Made by a program: the position numbers and the translations under genes. A stretch of 64,000 nt of DNA from Amaricoccus macauensis (lineage in GTDB: Bacteria > Pseudomonadota > Alphaproteobacteria > Rhodobacterales > Rhodobacteraceae). The stretch spans positions 1,192,994 to 1,256,993 of the forward strand of contig NZ_JACHFM010000001.1 in NCBI RefSeq assembly GCF_014201905.1. The letters run 5' to 3'. Shown piece by piece: positions 45,133 to 55,370 of this stretch (positions are counted from its first letter, which is position 1; the number at the start of each line of letters is the position of its first letter). The notes under the pieces were generated by a model, which saw only the letters and a program-made list of their open reading frames with translations, was not told where the DNA came from and ran no database searches.

Positions 45133-45360
45133 TCAGTTCGCGGACCGGCGGCGCCTCCGGCCGCGCGGCATCGCGGCGCCGGTCCGCGCCGCGGTCGCAA
45201 GATACCCGCGCAGGCGGAGAAGGTCAGCCCCGCCGGCTGATGGCAGTGCCGCGAGCGCGAGGCGGGCGGCCGCCCGGGCGTCGGCCCCCGCCGGCAGTGC
45301 CAGCGACCATGCGAGGAACGCCGCCTCGGCGTTCGCCGGGACTGGCCCGTTCAGTCCCAC
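45133..45360 (-). CDS. Hypothetical small protein between nrdB and the cobalamin-binding protein
   Basis: About 75 residues from GTG 45360, whose first codons overlap the nrdB stop (GTGGGACTGA). The sequence is Ala/Leu/Arg-rich and helical ([30 protein letters not shown]) with a basic tail [10 protein letters not shown]. The next gene starts 10 bases after its stop. I recognise no family. Tight packing in the operon is the main evidence that it is expressed. Confidence 0.5.
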   Translation of the reverse strand: MGLNGPVPANAEAAFLAWSLALPAGADARAAARLALAALPSAGGADLLRLRGYLATAARTGAAMPRGRRRRRSAN

Positions 45361-46427
45361 GACAACGCGCCACCGGTCTGGTACTCGGTCACACGGGTCT
45401 CGAAGAAGTTCTTCTCCTTCCGGAGGTCGATCGTCTCGGACATCCACGGGAACGGGTTCTCGGTGGGCGCGAACAGCGCGCCGAGGCCAAGCTGCGCGCA
45501 GCGGCGGTTGGCGATGAAGCGCATGTAGTCGCCGCAAAGCTCCGCCGTCAGCCCGAGCAGCCCGGTCGGCATCGTGTCGCGCGCGTAGGCCGCTTCGAGC
45601 TCCGCCGCCTCGCCGATCATCGCGCGCACCTCCGCCTGAAAGGCGTCGCTCCAGAGGCGGGGGTTCTCCGCCTTGATCTGGTTGATGACGTCGATCCCGA
45701 AGTTCAGATGCAGGCTCTCGTCGCGCAGGATGTACTGGTACTGCTCGGCGATCCCGACCATGCGGTTGCGCCGGCCGAGCGAGAGGATCTGCGCGAAGCC
45801 GGTGTAGAACCACATCCCCTCGAAGACGACGTAGAACGCGACGAGATCCCGCAGGAACGCCCGGTCGGCAGCCTCCGTGCCGGTCCGAAAGCCCGGATCC
45901 TCCAGCGCCTTCGTGTGCTCGAGCGCCCACGCCGCCTTGTCGGTGATCGAGGGCACCTCGCGGTACATGTTGAAGAGCTCGCCCTCGTCGAGCCCGAGGC
46001 TCTCGACGATGTACTGGAAGGTGTGGGTGTGCACCGCCTCCTCGAACGCCTGCCGGAGCAGATACTGCCGGCATTCGGGGTTCGTGAGATTGCGGTAGAC
46101 CGCGAGGACGATGTTGTTCGCGACGAGGCTTTCGGACGCGGCAAAGAAGCCGAGGTTGCGCTTCACCATCCGCCGCTCGTCGTCGGAGAGCGCGTTGCCC
46201 TTCCAGAGCGCGATATCGGCCTGCATGGAGACCTCGGTCGGCATCCAGTGGTTGTTGCACGCCGAAAGGTATTTCTCCCACGCCCAGCGGTACTTGAGCG
46301 GCAGGAGCTGGTTCACGTCGGCCCGGGCGTTGATCATCGCCTTGTCCGAGACGGTGACGCGGCCGCCCGTGCGGTCGATCGCGCCCAGACCGGTGGCGCT
46401 TGGCCCGGTTGCGTTGAGGTCGAGCAT
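45351..46427 (-). CDS. nrdB: Ribonucleotide reductase small subunit, class Ic type
   Basis: 358-residue R2 protein that generates the radical-initiating cofactor for NrdA. Dimetal ligands can be placed as Glu99 (AASES), Glu130 and His133 (EEAVHTHTF), Glu203 (VFEGMWF), Glu237 and His240 ([10 protein letters not shown]). The residue seven after Glu130 is Phe137 where class Ia enzymes carry the radical Tyr (Y122 in E. coli). The first ligand is Glu, not Asp. Both features and the spacing match Chlamydia trachomatis R2 (E89, E120, H123, F127 by memory), the Mn(IV)/Fe(III) class Ic prototype. ATG 46427 lies 12 bases after the nrdA stop. Confidence 0.93.
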   Translation of the reverse strand: MLDLNATGPSATGLGAIDRTGGRVTVSDKAMINARADVNQLLPLKYRWAWEKYLSACNNHWMPTEVSMQADIALWKGNALSDDERRMVKRNLGFFAASESLVANNIVLAVYRNLTNPECRQYLLRQAFEEAVHTHTFQYIVESLGLDEGELFNMYREVPSITDKAAWALEHTKALEDPGFRTGTEAADRAFLRDLVAFYVVFEGMWFYTGFAQILSLGRRNRMVGIAEQYQYILRDESLHLNFGIDVINQIKAENPRLWSDAFQAEVRAMIGEAAELEAAYARDTMPTGLLGLTAELCGDYMRFIANRRCAQLGLGALFAPTENPFPWMSETIDLRKEKNFFETRVTEYQTGGALSWD

Positions 46428-46438
46428 TGTCGGATCCG

Positions 46439-49183
46439 TCACTGGCAGGCCTCGCAGGTCGGATCGTCGAGCGAGCAGACGCCCGAGACCATCACGGCGT
46501 TGAGGGTGTTGTCGGCACCGGAGAGCGTCGACTTCTCGACCCGCGTCGCCGCCTTGGCGCGCAGGTAGTAGGTGGTCTTGAGGCCCGACTTCCACGCGAG
46601 GCGATAGAGCGCGTCGAGCTTCCGGCCCGAGGGCTCGGCCATGTAGAGGTTGAGGCTCTGCGCCTGATCGATCCACTTCTGCCGGCGGGCCGCCGCGCGG
46701 ACCAGCCAGTCCGGCGCGATCTCGAACGCGGTTGCGTAGAGCGCCTTCAGATCCTCCGGCACCCGCGCAATCGGGCCGAGCGCGCCGTCGTGGTACTTCA
46801 GATCCGAGATCATCACCTCGTCCCAGAGGCCGCGGACCTTGAGATCGGCGACGAGGGCGGCGTTCACCTGGGTGAACTCGCCCGACATGTTCGACTTCAC
46901 GTAGAGGTTCTGGAACGCCGGCTCGATCGACTGGCTGACACCGCAGATGTTCGAGATCGTCGCCGTCGGCGCGATCGCGAGGCAGTTCGAGTTGCGCATG
47001 CCCCGCTTCACCCGCTCCCGGAGCCCGGTCCAGTCGAGCCGGGCGCTCGTGTCGAAGACCGCGCCGCCCCGCGCCTCGGCGAGCAGTTCGAGCGAGTCGC
47101 ACGGCAGGACGCCCCGGCTCCAGAGCGAGCCCGCGAAGCTCGCGTAGGCACCGCGCTCGTCGGCGAGATCGCAGGACGCGGTGATCGCGTGGAAGGAGAT
47201 CGCCTCCATGCTCTCGTCCGCGAACGCGACCGCCGCCTCGGAGGAATACGGGATGCACAGGGTCTGGAGCGCGTCCTGGAAGCCCATGAGCCCGAGCCCG
47301 ACCGGCCGGTGGCGCAGGTTCGAGCGTTCGGCCTGCGGGATCGTGTAGAGGTTCACGTCGATGACGTTGTCGAGCATCCGCATCGCCGTCGCCACGGTCC
47401 GCGCGAGTTTCGCCCGGTCGAGCCCGTCCGGCGTCACATGCGCGGCGAGGTTGACCGAGCCGAGGTTGCAGACTGCGACCTCGTCCGTCGAGGTGTTGAG
47501 GGTGATCTCGGTGCAGAGGTTCGAGGAATGCACCGTGCCCACGTGTCCCTGCGGCGAGCGGATGTTGCAGGGATCCTTGAAGGTGATCCACGGATGACCG
47601 GTCTCGAACAGCATCGAGAGCATCCGCCGCCAGAGATCGACCGCCCGGGTGCGGCGGTGGACGCGGAGTCCCCCCGCGGCGGCGCGCGCCTCGGCGGCCT
47701 CGTAGGCGGCGCGGAACGCGGAGCCGGTCAGCTCGTGCAGTTCCGGCACCTCGTCGGGCGAGGACAGCGTCCACGGCCCGTCGGCCTCCACCCGCTCCAT
47801 GAAGAGATCGGGCACCCAGTTCGCGGTGTTCATGTCATGGGTGCGGCGCCGGTCATCGCCGGTGTTCTTGCGCAGGTCGAGGAACTCCTCGACGTCGATA
47901 TGCCACGTCTCGAGGTAGGCACAGACCGCGCCCTTGCGCTTGCCGCCCTGATTGACCGCGATCGCCGTATCGTTCGCGACCTTCAGAAACGGAACGATCC
48001 CCTGGCTCTCGCCGTTCGTCCCCCTGATGTGGGCACCGAGGCCCCGCACCGGGGTCCAGTCGTTGCCGATGCCGCCGGAATACTTCGCGAGCAGCGCGTT
48101 GTCGCGGATGCCGCTGAAGATCGCGTCGAGATCGTCGGGGATCGTCGTCAGGAAGCAGGATGAAAGCTGCGGGCGCGGCGTGCCGGAGTTGAACAGCGTC
48201 GGCGTCGAGGCCATGAAATCGAACGACGAGAGCAGTTCGTAGAACTCGATCGCCCGCCCGTCGCGGAACTTCTCACGCAGCGCCAGCCCCATGGCGACGC
48301 GCATGAAGAACGCCTGGGGCAGCTCGAAGCGCACGCCGTCCTCATGCAGGAAGTAGCGATCGTGCAGCGTCTGGAGCCCGAGATACTGGAAGCGCCGGTC
48401 GCGCTCCGGCCTGAGGGCCGCCGCAAGCCGGGGCAGGTCGAACGCCGCGAGCGCCGGGTCGAGCAGGCCCGCCCGGATGCCATGCGCGACGAACGCCGGG
48501 AAGTAGACCGCGAGGTCGGTCTCTTCGGCCCGACCGAGCACCGCCGCCATCGCCTCGCCCCGGATGCGGTCGGCAAGCAGCCGCGCGGCGACGAAGCTGT
48601 AACCGGGATCGGTCTCGATCAGGCTCCGCGCCCCGAGGATCAGCGCCTCGTCGAGTTCCGCCGCCGTCACCCCGTCATAAAGCGTGTTCAGCACCCGGTC
48701 CGTCACCGCCTCGGCCGAGACGTCCGCGAGCCCGTCGCAGGCCGCCTCGACCCGCGCCCGCAGCGCCGCGACGTCAAGCGGCACCCGCGCGCCCGCGGCA
48801 TCGTGCATCCAGCGCTGCGGCGCGGGCGCGGCCTCGGCCGCACGTCCGGCGGCGCGGGCCTCGCGCCAGAGCACATAGGCGCGGGCGATCTTGTGGTGAC
48901 CGCCGCGCATCAGCGCCAGCTCCGCGAGGTCCTGGATGTCCTCGATCGCGATCCGTGCCACCTGCCGGCGCGCGATGGCGGCCGAGATCGCTACGGTCAT
49001 CGCCTCGACCAGATCATGCACCCGCTCCGAGCCACGGGCGCCCTCGCCTTCCACGGCGAGGAACGCCTTGCCGAGCGCCACCGCGATCTTGGTCGCGTCG
49101 AACGGCACGAGGCGGCCGTCGCGCTTGATGACCTGAAGACCCGCCTGCTGGTGGGTGGGGTGAGAGAGTTCCGTCGCCTGCAT
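46439..49183 (-). CDS. nrdA: Ribonucleotide reductase large subunit
   Basis: 914-residue R1 protein that reduces ribonucleoside diphosphates. The N-terminus holds an ATP-cone ([19 protein letters not shown], residues about 16-110), followed by a second, degenerate cone (about 120-220). Catalytic residues are in [11 protein letters not shown] (Asn, radical Cys, Glu). The redox pair is in [11 protein letters not shown] and [11 protein letters not shown], and the C-terminal shuttle pair is CEACQ at the very end. ATG 49183 follows GGGGAAG. A cobalamin riboswitch lies about 100 bases upstream, so high B12 should shut the operon down, presumably in favour of a B12-dependent NrdJ elsewhere. Confidence 0.97.
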   Translation of the reverse strand: MQATELSHPTHQQAGLQVIKRDGRLVPFDATKIAVALGKAFLAVEGEGARGSERVHDLVEAMTVAISAAIARRQVARIAIEDIQDLAELALMRGGHHKIARAYVLWREARAAGRAAEAAPAPQRWMHDAAGARVPLDVAALRARVEAACDGLADVSAEAVTDRVLNTLYDGVTAAELDEALILGARSLIETDPGYSFVAARLLADRIRGEAMAAVLGRAEETDLAVYFPAFVAHGIRAGLLDPALAAFDLPRLAAALRPERDRRFQYLGLQTLHDRYFLHEDGVRFELPQAFFMRVAMGLALREKFRDGRAIEFYELLSSFDFMASTPTLFNSGTPRPQLSSCFLTTIPDDLDAIFSGIRDNALLAKYSGGIGNDWTPVRGLGAHIRGTNGESQGIVPFLKVANDTAIAVNQGGKRKGAVCAYLETWHIDVEEFLDLRKNTGDDRRRTHDMNTANWVPDLFMERVEADGPWTLSSPDEVPELHELTGSAFRAAYEAAEARAAAGGLRVHRRTRAVDLWRRMLSMLFETGHPWITFKDPCNIRSPQGHVGTVHSSNLCTEITLNTSTDEVAVCNLGSVNLAAHVTPDGLDRAKLARTVATAMRMLDNVIDVNLYTIPQAERSNLRHRPVGLGLMGFQDALQTLCIPYSSEAAVAFADESMEAISFHAITASCDLADERGAYASFAGSLWSRGVLPCDSLELLAEARGGAVFDTSARLDWTGLRERVKRGMRNSNCLAIAPTATISNICGVSQSIEPAFQNLYVKSNMSGEFTQVNAALVADLKVRGLWDEVMISDLKYHDGALGPIARVPEDLKALYATAFEIAPDWLVRAAARRQKWIDQAQSLNLYMAEPSGRKLDALYRLAWKSGLKTTYYLRAKAATRVEKSTLSGADNTLNAVMVSGVCSLDDPTCEACQ

Positions 49184-49280
49184 CAGCTTCCCCGCTGCGT
49201 TGGGTCGGGGCGTCGCGGGGCGCACGGGCGCGGGGCGCGGGCCCCATGCACGACTCCCGCGGGGCACCCCGCCCGGGTTC

Positions 49281-49460
49281 ATGTCCTGTCACGGCAGGTC
49301 TCCTGGCTCGCGGCTCTTGCCGCCTCTCCCCGCCTTCCCGGCCTCGGCCAGTGGCATCATGGAGAGGGCGCGCCGCTTACAGTTGCGGGGGCAGCACCGG
49401 ATTTTCACCGGCTTCCCTATTCTCCGACGCGGGATCATGCCCGAGCCGGCACCGTGACAA
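49281..49460 (-). ncRNA. Cobalamin riboswitch controlling nrdAB
   Basis: Read on the minus strand the leader contains GGGAAGCCGGTGAAAATCC (49417-49399), then CTGCCCCCGCAACTGTAAGC (49394-49375), a GC-rich variable stem, and the B12 box AGCCAGGAGACCTGCCGTGA (about 49307-49288). These are the conserved core elements of the AdoCbl riboswitch class in the right order. About 100 bases with GCGGGGTGCCCCGC-type hairpins separate it from the nrdA start and could form the expression platform. Binding of cobalamin should reduce nrdAB expression. Confidence 0.95.
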
Positions 49461-49464
49461 CAAC

Positions 49465-49494
49465 ATATTGGGCCATTTGCCGTGCCGGCGTCAA
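49465..49494 (-). promoter_or_regulatory. Putative promoter of the riboswitch-nrdAB operon
   Basis: On the minus strand TTGACG (49494-49489) is followed after 18 bases by CAATAT (49470-49465). Transcription would begin near 49458, just at the 5-prime edge of the riboswitch. The -10 match is modest. Confidence 0.45.
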
Positions 49495-49731
49495 CACCTT
49501 GACAAGCGGGCGTCCCCTGAACTCCGGGCTGCGAAGGCGTCGCCCTCCAATGCCGGGTGAGGTACCTGAGCTTTCGAGGTCAAATCCTGGAAACTCGTGA
49601 AGCTCGCAGCATGGGTGCGGTCTAGGAGACGATGAACCAGAGCGGGCGAACCGGCGCGTCGGATCGACCGCTCCAGGCCATCAGGTTCCGGCGATCACCA
49701 TCGGACGGATTCCGTCCGACCGGACAACGCT
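49495..49731. other. Intergenic stretch between the nrdA promoter and the end of aroC
   Basis: No gene recognised. It contains a 19-base perfect palindrome at 49701-49719 (TCGGACGGA, central T, TCCGTCCGA) that may help terminate aroC, though no T tract follows. Nothing else stands out. Confidence 0.5.
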
Positions 49732-50847
49732 TCAGGCGCGCGGCTTGCCGATGTGGCCACCGGCGTCGCCGATCTGGCCGCGGTGGAGCAGGAGGTGGTC
49801 GAGGAGGCAGCAGGCGAGCATAGCCTCGCCGACCGGCACCGCGCGGATGCCGACGCAGGGGTCGTGGCGGCCCCTGGTGATGATGTCGGTCTCCTCGCCG
49901 CTGACGGTGATCGTCTTGCGCGGCGAGAGGATCGAGGATGTGGGCTTCACGGCGAAGCGCACGACGATGTCCTGGCCTGACGAGATGCCGCCGAGGATGC
50001 CGCCGGCGTGATTCGAGCTGAAGCGCGGCTGGCCGTCGTTGCCCATGAAGATTTCGTCGGCGTTGGCCGATCCGGTGAGGGCGGCCGCCTCGAAGCCCGC
50101 GCCGATCTCGACGCCCTTCACGGCGTTGATCGTCATCATGAGGCCGGCGATGTCGCTGTCGAGCTTGCCGTAGATCGGCGCACCAAGGCCGGCAGGGACG
50201 CCTTCGGCGACAAGTTCGATGACGGCCCCGATCGAGTTGCCGGACTTGCGCAGGCCGTCAAGGTAGCTGGCCCAGTCGGCGGCGGCTGCGCGGTCGGGGC
50301 ACCAGAACGGGTTGTTGCCGATCTCGTCCCAGTTCCAGGCCGCGCGGTCGATCCGGCGCTCGCCCATCTGCACCAGGGCGCCGCGGATGCGAACCGCCGG
50401 GGCGAGAGCGGCAAGCGCTGCGCGGGCGACGCCGCCGGCGGCGACGCGGGCCGCCGTTTCGCGCGCTGAAGAGCGCCCACCGCCGCGATAGTCCCGGAGA
50501 CCGTACTTCAGGTGATAGGTGATGTCGGCGTGGCCGGGGCGGAACTTCGGTGCGATCTCGGAATAGTCCCTGGACCGCTGGTCGGTGTTGCGGATCAGGA
50601 GCGAGATCGGCGCGCCCGTGGTGCGGCCATCGAAAGTACCGGACAGGATCTCGACCTGATCGGCCTCCTGCCGCTGGGTCGTGTAGCGGCTCTGGCCGGG
50701 GCGGCGGGCGTCGAGCCACGGCTGGATCGACGCTTCGGTGAGCGCGATGCCGGGCGGGCAGCCGTCGACGACGCAGCCGAGGGCCGGCCCGTGGCTCTCG
50801 CCCCAGGTGGTGACGCGGAAGAGGTGGCCGAAGCTGTTCATGGACAT
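49732..50847 (-). CDS. aroC: Chorismate synthase
   Basis: A 371-residue FMN-dependent enzyme making chorismate from EPSP, last step of the shikimate pathway. [53 protein letters not shown] and the [17 protein letters not shown] block are diagnostic. ATG 50847 gives the usual start; a second ATG two codons later is possible, and the longer open frame to 51030 is not homologous. It appears monocistronic. Confidence 0.97.
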   Translation of the reverse strand: MSMNSFGHLFRVTTWGESHGPALGCVVDGCPPGIALTEASIQPWLDARRPGQSRYTTQRQEADQVEILSGTFDGRTTGAPISLLIRNTDQRSRDYSEIAPKFRPGHADITYHLKYGLRDYRGGGRSSARETAARVAAGGVARAALAALAPAVRIRGALVQMGERRIDRAAWNWDEIGNNPFWCPDRAAAADWASYLDGLRKSGNSIGAVIELVAEGVPAGLGAPIYGKLDSDIAGLMMTINAVKGVEIGAGFEAAALTGSANADEIFMGNDGQPRFSSNHAGGILGGISSGQDIVVRFAVKPTSSILSPRKTITVSGEETDIITRGRHDPCVGIRAVPVGEAMLACCLLDHLLLHRGQIGDAGGHIGKPRA

Positions 50848-51008
50848 GGCGAGGCTCTTAGCGCAGGGCGTGGCTCCCGGGAAGGGGTGGCGACGTCGGC
50901 TGGTGCCGACATCCGGGCGCAACTGGCTGGAACACGCGATTCGCCGAGGAGAGGACGCGGCTGTTGCCGCGACAAGGTGCGCGCGATGCGCGCAGAGTCT
51001 CTTGACTT

Positions 51009-51032
51009 GTTTGCCGGCTGTTGCCGGCAAAC
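51009..51032. repeat. Perfect 10-bp hairpin between aroC and the HipA-like gene
   Basis: GTTTGCCGGC (51009-51018) pairs perfectly with GCCGGCAAAC (51023-51032) over TGTT. No T tract follows on either strand. It lies about 60 bases past the end of the HipA-like gene and 160 bases upstream of aroC, so it may mark the end of the petABC transcript. Confidence 0.5.
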
Positions 51033-51090
51033 CGACTGCTCTCCAGGTTTCAAGGCCGTATGAAGACCCGGGCCGCGCGTGTGCGTGGCC

Positions 51091-51744
51091 TCAGGGGGCG
51101 AGCCACGCGGCGAGGGCCGCGGCTAGGCCGTCCCGGGTGGTGCTGGCGCAGTCGAGCCAGTCGTCGGGCGCGAGAGCGGCGAGGGCCGTCGCGTCGATCG
51201 CCGGCAGGGGTGTGGGCGGCAGAGGGCGGCCGGCGAGCAGGTGTCCGGCGGGGAGCGTCATGCTGCGCGGGCGTCCGGCGAGTGCGCGGGAGAGGTAGAG
51301 GCAGGCATCGTAGTCGATGGCGTGAAGCTGGCCGTCCGCGATCAGGAGATTGGGGTTCTGCGCGGTGCGATCCATGTTCTGGAGCAGGGCGTCGGCGCGG
51401 GCGATGGCGTCGAGGGTGGCCGGGTCGGCCGCGGCGATGTCTTCCGGCGTGGCCGGGCGAGCGCCGGGGATGAGGGCGATGCCGAGGTTCCAGCCGGTGC
51501 TGCGCAGGAGCATGCCATCGAATTCGTCGGTGCCGACGGTCCACGGCATTCCGGCAGGAAGCCAAAGCGGCCGGGCGGCTGGCGCAGGGGCGCCGAGGGC
51601 GGCAGCCAGCTTGAGGGCAAGGAGTTCCACGAGGAGGCCGAAGGGGCCTGGCCCGGCGCCGGAGAACTTCAGGACCGTCTCGGTGCCGGTCGTGGTCTCG
51701 ATCAGGGCCGGGGTGGTGCTCGCCGCCGTGAAGACGGCGAGCAC
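51091..51744 (-). CDS. HipA-like kinase domain protein
   Basis: About 217 residues resembling the stand-alone HipA-like kinase family (PF20613-type). An ATP-binding strand with Lys (TVLKFSGAGPG), a helix with LVELLALKLAAALGAPAP, the catalytic-loop stretch NMDRTAQNPNLLI and a metal-binding DYDACLYL are in kinase order. It lacks a HipB antitoxin partner and follows petC by only 29 bases, so it is probably part of the petABC transcript. The start is uncertain; GTG 51744 is the best fit just before the first strand but has no strong ribosome site. The substrate is unknown. Confidence 0.65.
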   Translation of the reverse strand: MLAVFTAASTTPALIETTTGTETVLKFSGAGPGPFGLLVELLALKLAAALGAPAPAARPLWLPAGMPWTVGTDEFDGMLLRSTGWNLGIALIPGARPATPEDIAAADPATLDAIARADALLQNMDRTAQNPNLLIADGQLHAIDYDACLYLSRALAGRPRSMTLPAGHLLAGRPLPPTPLPAIDATALAALAPDDWLDCASTTRDGLAAALAAWLAP

Positions 51745-51773
51745 GCGGGCGACGGTGGTGTCCGCCGCGGGTG

Positions 51774-52559
51774 TCAGACGTGCTTGCCCTTGTGGGGCGC
51801 CCAGATCTTCTTGTTGGTGAACCACAGGAGCACCGTCAGGCCGGCGAGGAAGAGCACGGCGGTGAGGCCGGCTTCCTTGCGGGCCATCATCTTCGGCTCC
51901 GCGGACCACATGAGGAATGCGGCCACGTCCTGCGACATCTGCTCAAGGGTCGCGGGGGTGCCGTCCTCGTAGGTCACCTGGTCGTCGGAGAGCGGCGGCG
52001 GCATGGAGATCCAGCCACCCGGGAAGGTGTGGTTCTCGTAGAGCGTGGCGCCGGCCTCTTCGCGGGTCTCGCCGGTGTAGCCGTGCAGCAGCGAGGCGAT
52101 GTACTCCGGCCCGCCGATGCCGTGCAGCAGCTGGTTGATGCCGAGGCCGATCGGGCCGTGGAAGCCCGCCCGTGCCTTGGCCATCAGCGTCAGGTCCGGC
52201 GCGTTCGGGTCGTTGGACGCGGCGAAGTGGTCCGACGGGATCGCCGGGCGGTCTTCGCCGGTTTCCGCGTCGGTCACCGAGTGCTGCGCGGCGAAGGCGC
52301 GCATCTGGTCCTCGGGGAGCGCCGGCCCGCCTTCTTCCGCGAGCTCGCGGTAGGGCAGGAACTTCAGCCCGTGGCAGGCTGCGCAGACTTCGGAGTAGAC
52401 CTGCAGGCCCCGCTGCAGCTGCCCCTGGTCGAACCGGCCAAACGGCCCTTCGAAGGAGAAGCTGTAGTCGGTGACGTGGGCCTCCTCGGCCGCCATCGCC
52501 GCGCCGCCGGTGAGGGTGGTGGCCGCAAGGGCGGCAATGAGCGTGGTCTTGAGCTTCAT
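51774..52559 (-). CDS. petC: Cytochrome c1 of the bc1 complex
   Basis: A 261-residue periplasmic haem protein anchored in the membrane. Signal peptide residues 1-23 (ending GGAAMAAEE), haem site CAACHGLKF, axial Met in the PPPL/MSQ region ([13 protein letters not shown]), and a C-terminal anchor ([20 protein letters not shown]) with a basic tail. ATG 52559 is placed 6 bases after GAGGG; an ATG two codons earlier abuts that site. Third gene of petABC; with PetA and PetB it oxidises ubiquinol and reduces cytochrome c2. Confidence 0.96.
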   Translation of the reverse strand: MKLKTTLIAALAATTLTGGAAMAAEEAHVTDYSFSFEGPFGRFDQGQLQRGLQVYSEVCAACHGLKFLPYRELAEEGGPALPEDQMRAFAAQHSVTDAETGEDRPAIPSDHFAASNDPNAPDLTLMAKARAGFHGPIGLGINQLLHGIGGPEYIASLLHGYTGETREEAGATLYENHTFPGGWISMPPPLSDDQVTYEDGTPATLEQMSQDVAAFLMWSAEPKMMARKEAGLTAVLFLAGLTVLLWFTNKKIWAPHKGKHV

Positions 52560-52572
52560 GATCATCCCTCGC

Positions 52573-53889
52573 TCATTCGGCCGGCTTGCCGAGCGCGGCG
52601 TTGGCCGTGCCTTCTCCGCCCGTGCCGTAGTGGGCGACGAAATCTTCCTCGATGGTCGCTGGCGGCGTGCCCGGCTTCTCGACGATGCCGAGGACCGGCA
52701 GGATCACCAGGAAGAACACGAACCAGTAGAGCGTGCCGAGCTGGCTCATGATCACGAAGGGCTGCTCCGGTGGCATGGAGCCGCACCACATCAGGATCAT
52801 GAAGTCGGCCACGAGGAGCCAGAACCAGACCTTGAACATCGGCCGGTAGCGCCCCGAGCGGGTGCGGCTCGTGTCGAGCCACGGCAGCAAGGCGAGGACG
52901 GCGATCGAGCCGAACATCACCAGCACGCCGGCGAGCTTCGAGTTGATGAAGAGGATGTCGAAGGTGATGGCGCGCAGCATCGCGTAGAACGGCAGGAAGT
53001 ACCATTCGGGCACGATGTGGGCCGGAGTCTTCAGCGCGTTCGCTTCGATGTAGTTGTCCGGGTGGCCGAAGAAGTTCGGCATGAACCCGACGATCGCCGC
53101 GAAGATCGTGAGGACGAACAGGAGCGCGAAAAGGTCCTTGATCACGAAGTAGGGCCAGAAGGGCAGCGTGTCCTTCTTCACCTCTTCCTTCGAGCCGCGC
53201 CGCACTTCAACGCCGGTCGGGTTGTTGTTGCCCGTGGTGTGGAAGGCCCAGATGTGGACGATCACGAGGCCGGCAATCACGAACGGCAGGAGATAGTGCA
53301 GCGAGAAGAAGCGGTTGAGCGTGGCGTTATCGACCGCCGGCCCGCCGAGGAGCCAGGTCTGGATATCGGGGCCGACGAGCGGCAGCGCCGAGAAGAGCCC
53401 GGTGATGACCGTGGCGCCCCAGAACGACATCTGGCCCCAGGGCAGAACGTAGCCCATGAACGCCGTTGCCATCATCAGCAGGTAGATGAGCATGCCGATG
53501 ATCCAGGTGATCTCGCGCGGTGCCTTGTAGGAGCCGTAGAAGATGCCCCGGAAGATGTGCAGGTAGACCGCGAGGAAGAACAGCGACGCGCCGTTGGAAT
53601 GCACGTAGCGCAGCGCCCAGCCGGCGTTCACGTCCCGCATGATGTGCTCGACGGAGGCAAAGGCGAGGGTCACGTGCGGGGTGTAGTGCATGACCAGCGC
53701 AACGCCGGTGGCGATCTGCAGCACGAGGCAGAACGCGAGCACGATACCCCAGATCCACATCCAGTTGAGGTTCTTCGGGGTGGGGATGAAAAGGGTGGAG
53801 TGGATCAGCGAGAGAACCGGAAGCCGGGTCTCGACCCATTTCGCGAAGCCGGACTTCGGCTCGTAGTGATCGTGCGGGATGCCGCTCAT
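52573..53889 (-). CDS. petB: Cytochrome b of the bc1 complex
   Basis: A 438-residue membrane protein with eight transmembrane helices carrying haems bL and bH. Haem ligand His pairs lie in [17 protein letters not shown]-type and [19 protein letters not shown] helices and in [14 protein letters not shown] with [10 protein letters not shown]. The quinol site [15 protein letters not shown] (PEWY) is intact. Its start is 9 bases downstream of the petA stop. Length and order match Rhodobacter-type enzymes. Confidence 0.98.
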   Translation of the reverse strand: MSGIPHDHYEPKSGFAKWVETRLPVLSLIHSTLFIPTPKNLNWMWIWGIVLAFCLVLQIATGVALVMHYTPHVTLAFASVEHIMRDVNAGWALRYVHSNGASLFFLAVYLHIFRGIFYGSYKAPREITWIIGMLIYLLMMATAFMGYVLPWGQMSFWGATVITGLFSALPLVGPDIQTWLLGGPAVDNATLNRFFSLHYLLPFVIAGLVIVHIWAFHTTGNNNPTGVEVRRGSKEEVKKDTLPFWPYFVIKDLFALLFVLTIFAAIVGFMPNFFGHPDNYIEANALKTPAHIVPEWYFLPFYAMLRAITFDILFINSKLAGVLVMFGSIAVLALLPWLDTSRTRSGRYRPMFKVWFWLLVADFMILMWCGSMPPEQPFVIMSQLGTLYWFVFFLVILPVLGIVEKPGTPPATIEEDFVAHYGTGGEGTANAALGKPAE

Positions 53890-53898
53890 CTTGCTTCC

Positions 53899-54471
53899 TC
53901 AGCCGAGCTGGATGACGGTGTCGGAGACGAACGACGCCACCGGGATGTGCAGGTTCTCGGGGGCCGGGCCTTTGCGGATGCGGCCGGCCGTGTCGTAGTG
54001 CGAGCCGTGGCAAGGGCAGAACCAGCCGTCGTAGTCGCCGGCCTCACCGATCGGCACGCAGCCGAGGTGGGTGCAGACGCCGGTCATCAGCAGCCAGATG
54101 CCCGCCTCGTCCATCGAGCGGTTCTCGTCGGTCGCGGGTGCATCGGCGGGTTTGTTGGCGTTGCGCGCCAGCGTGTCGGGAAGCTGGCCCATCGGCGTTT
54201 CGCGCGCGGCGGAGATGTCTTCCGGCGTGCGGCGACGGATGAACACCGGCTTGCCGAGGAACTTGACGGTGAGCTGGCTGCCTTCCTCGACGGCCGAGAC
54301 ATCGACCTGGATCGAGGCGAGAGCCTGTACGTCGGCGCTCGGGTTCATCTGATTGATGAGCGGCCAGACCGCCGCGGCTGTTGCAATACCACCCGCCGCG
54401 CCGGTGGCGACATAGAGGAAATCTCTGCGGGTGACCGCCGGCTCGTGGGCGTGCTCGTCTACCTGGGCCAC
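53899..54471 (-). CDS. petA: Rieske iron-sulfur protein of the bc1 complex
   Basis: A 190-residue protein with an N-terminal Tat-type anchor ([19 protein letters not shown]) and the [2Fe-2S] loops CTHLGCVP and CPCHGSHYD, each giving one Cys and one His. [11 protein letters not shown] stretch follows. The start is GTG 54471 preceded by AAGGAGCGC. First gene of petABC. A long loop between the anchor and the cluster domain ([20 protein letters not shown]) is usual in alphaproteobacteria. Confidence 0.97.
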   Translation of the reverse strand: MAQVDEHAHEPAVTRRDFLYVATGAAGGIATAAAVWPLINQMNPSADVQALASIQVDVSAVEEGSQLTVKFLGKPVFIRRRTPEDISAARETPMGQLPDTLARNANKPADAPATDENRSMDEAGIWLLMTGVCTHLGCVPIGEAGDYDGWFCPCHGSHYDTAGRIRKGPAPENLHIPVASFVSDTVIQLG

Positions 54472-54860
54472 GCGTTTGCGCTCCTTAGCTTATTCTCGTG
54501 CCCGCCCGGGGGCACCCCTCGTTGGCGCGCTCACGAACGAGAGAGCGGCTTATCCGGGATTAAAGCCTAAGGCGGCGCGGGTCCAGCCGGTTTGATACCG
54601 AGCCGGCGAGGGCCGGCGGGCTGAGGACGCGGTTCTGAGGGCGCTGACGGCGGCGAGGCCTCATTGGCGGGCTCGCCATGGCCGATCCATTTGCCGGCAT
54701 TGGACGGCGGCCGGGTGATTCGGCTCCACAGTCACCGGAAGACGTCGAGCGCGATGAGAGCGAACATCGCGGCGGCGAAGAGCAGCGGGGGGCAGAGGCG
54801 GCCTCCCGATGGGGTCGGTTCCGGGCGAACTCCGGGCCGGGTGCCGGAGTCCCCTCCGGT
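54472..54860. other. petABC leader and intergenic stretch
   Basis: No gene recognised. The part next to petA should hold the petABC promoter, but I see no strong hexamer pair (GATAAG and GAATAAG occur on the minus strand). Directly after the rlmH stop the same minus-strand frame stays open for 42 more codons, ending in a hydrophobic run (LLFAAAMFALIALDVFR, stop 54732-54734), without its own start codon at the beginning. Confidence 0.5.
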
Positions 54861-55334
54861 TCAGCCGCCGCGGTGGTAGGGGGAGCCGGCGAGGATGGAG
54901 GCCGCGCGGTAGAGCTGCTCGGCCAGCATGACCCGGGCCAGCATGTGTGGCCAGACCATGCGACCAAAGGAGAATGAGAGGCTTGCCTGGGTCCGGAAGC
55001 TCGGGTCGAGGCCGTCGGCGCCGCCGATCGCGATCGCGAGGTCGCGGGTGCCGTTGTCGGCGAGACGGCGGAGGTGGCGCGCGAAGCCGGGCGAGTCGGG
55101 GGTTTCGCCGCGCTCGTCGAGGATTGCGAGCGTCGCCCCGCGAGGGAGTGCCGCTGTGAGAAGGGCCGCCTCCGCGGGTGGGCCGCCGTTCTTCCTGTCC
55201 TCGACCTCGACCACATGGGCGGGACCGAGACCGAGGGGGCGGCCGGTGCGGTCGAAGCGGGTGAGATAGTCGGCGACGAGATCCGCCTCGGGGCCGGCGC
55301 GCACGCGGCCCACGGCGAGAATCGTCACCCGCAT
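54861..55334 (-). CDS. rlmH: 23S rRNA (pseudouridine1915-N3)-methyltransferase RlmH
   Basis: A 157-residue SPOUT methyltransferase that modifies pseudouridine 1915 in helix 69. It has the MRVTILAVGRVRAGPE start, the LDERGETPDSPGFA strand, the SAM-binding IAIGGADGLDPSFR knot and the C-terminal EQLYRAASILAGSPYHRG. It ends HRGG, slightly longer than the usual YH-R-G end. rsfS lies 36 bases upstream, the common rsfS-rlmH pair. Confidence 0.96.
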   Translation of the reverse strand: MRVTILAVGRVRAGPEADLVADYLTRFDRTGRPLGLGPAHVVEVEDRKNGGPPAEAALLTAALPRGATLAILDERGETPDSPGFARHLRRLADNGTRDLAIAIGGADGLDPSFRTQASLSFSFGRMVWPHMLARVMLAEQLYRAASILAGSPYHRGG

Positions 55335-55370
55335 CGGTTCAGCGCGGGCTCAGATGGGCTCGAGCTGCGG

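Noticed and set aside
49560-49640. A GGTCAAATCC stretch recalling a tRNA T-loop
   Set aside because: No acceptor, D or anticodon arm could be folded around it.
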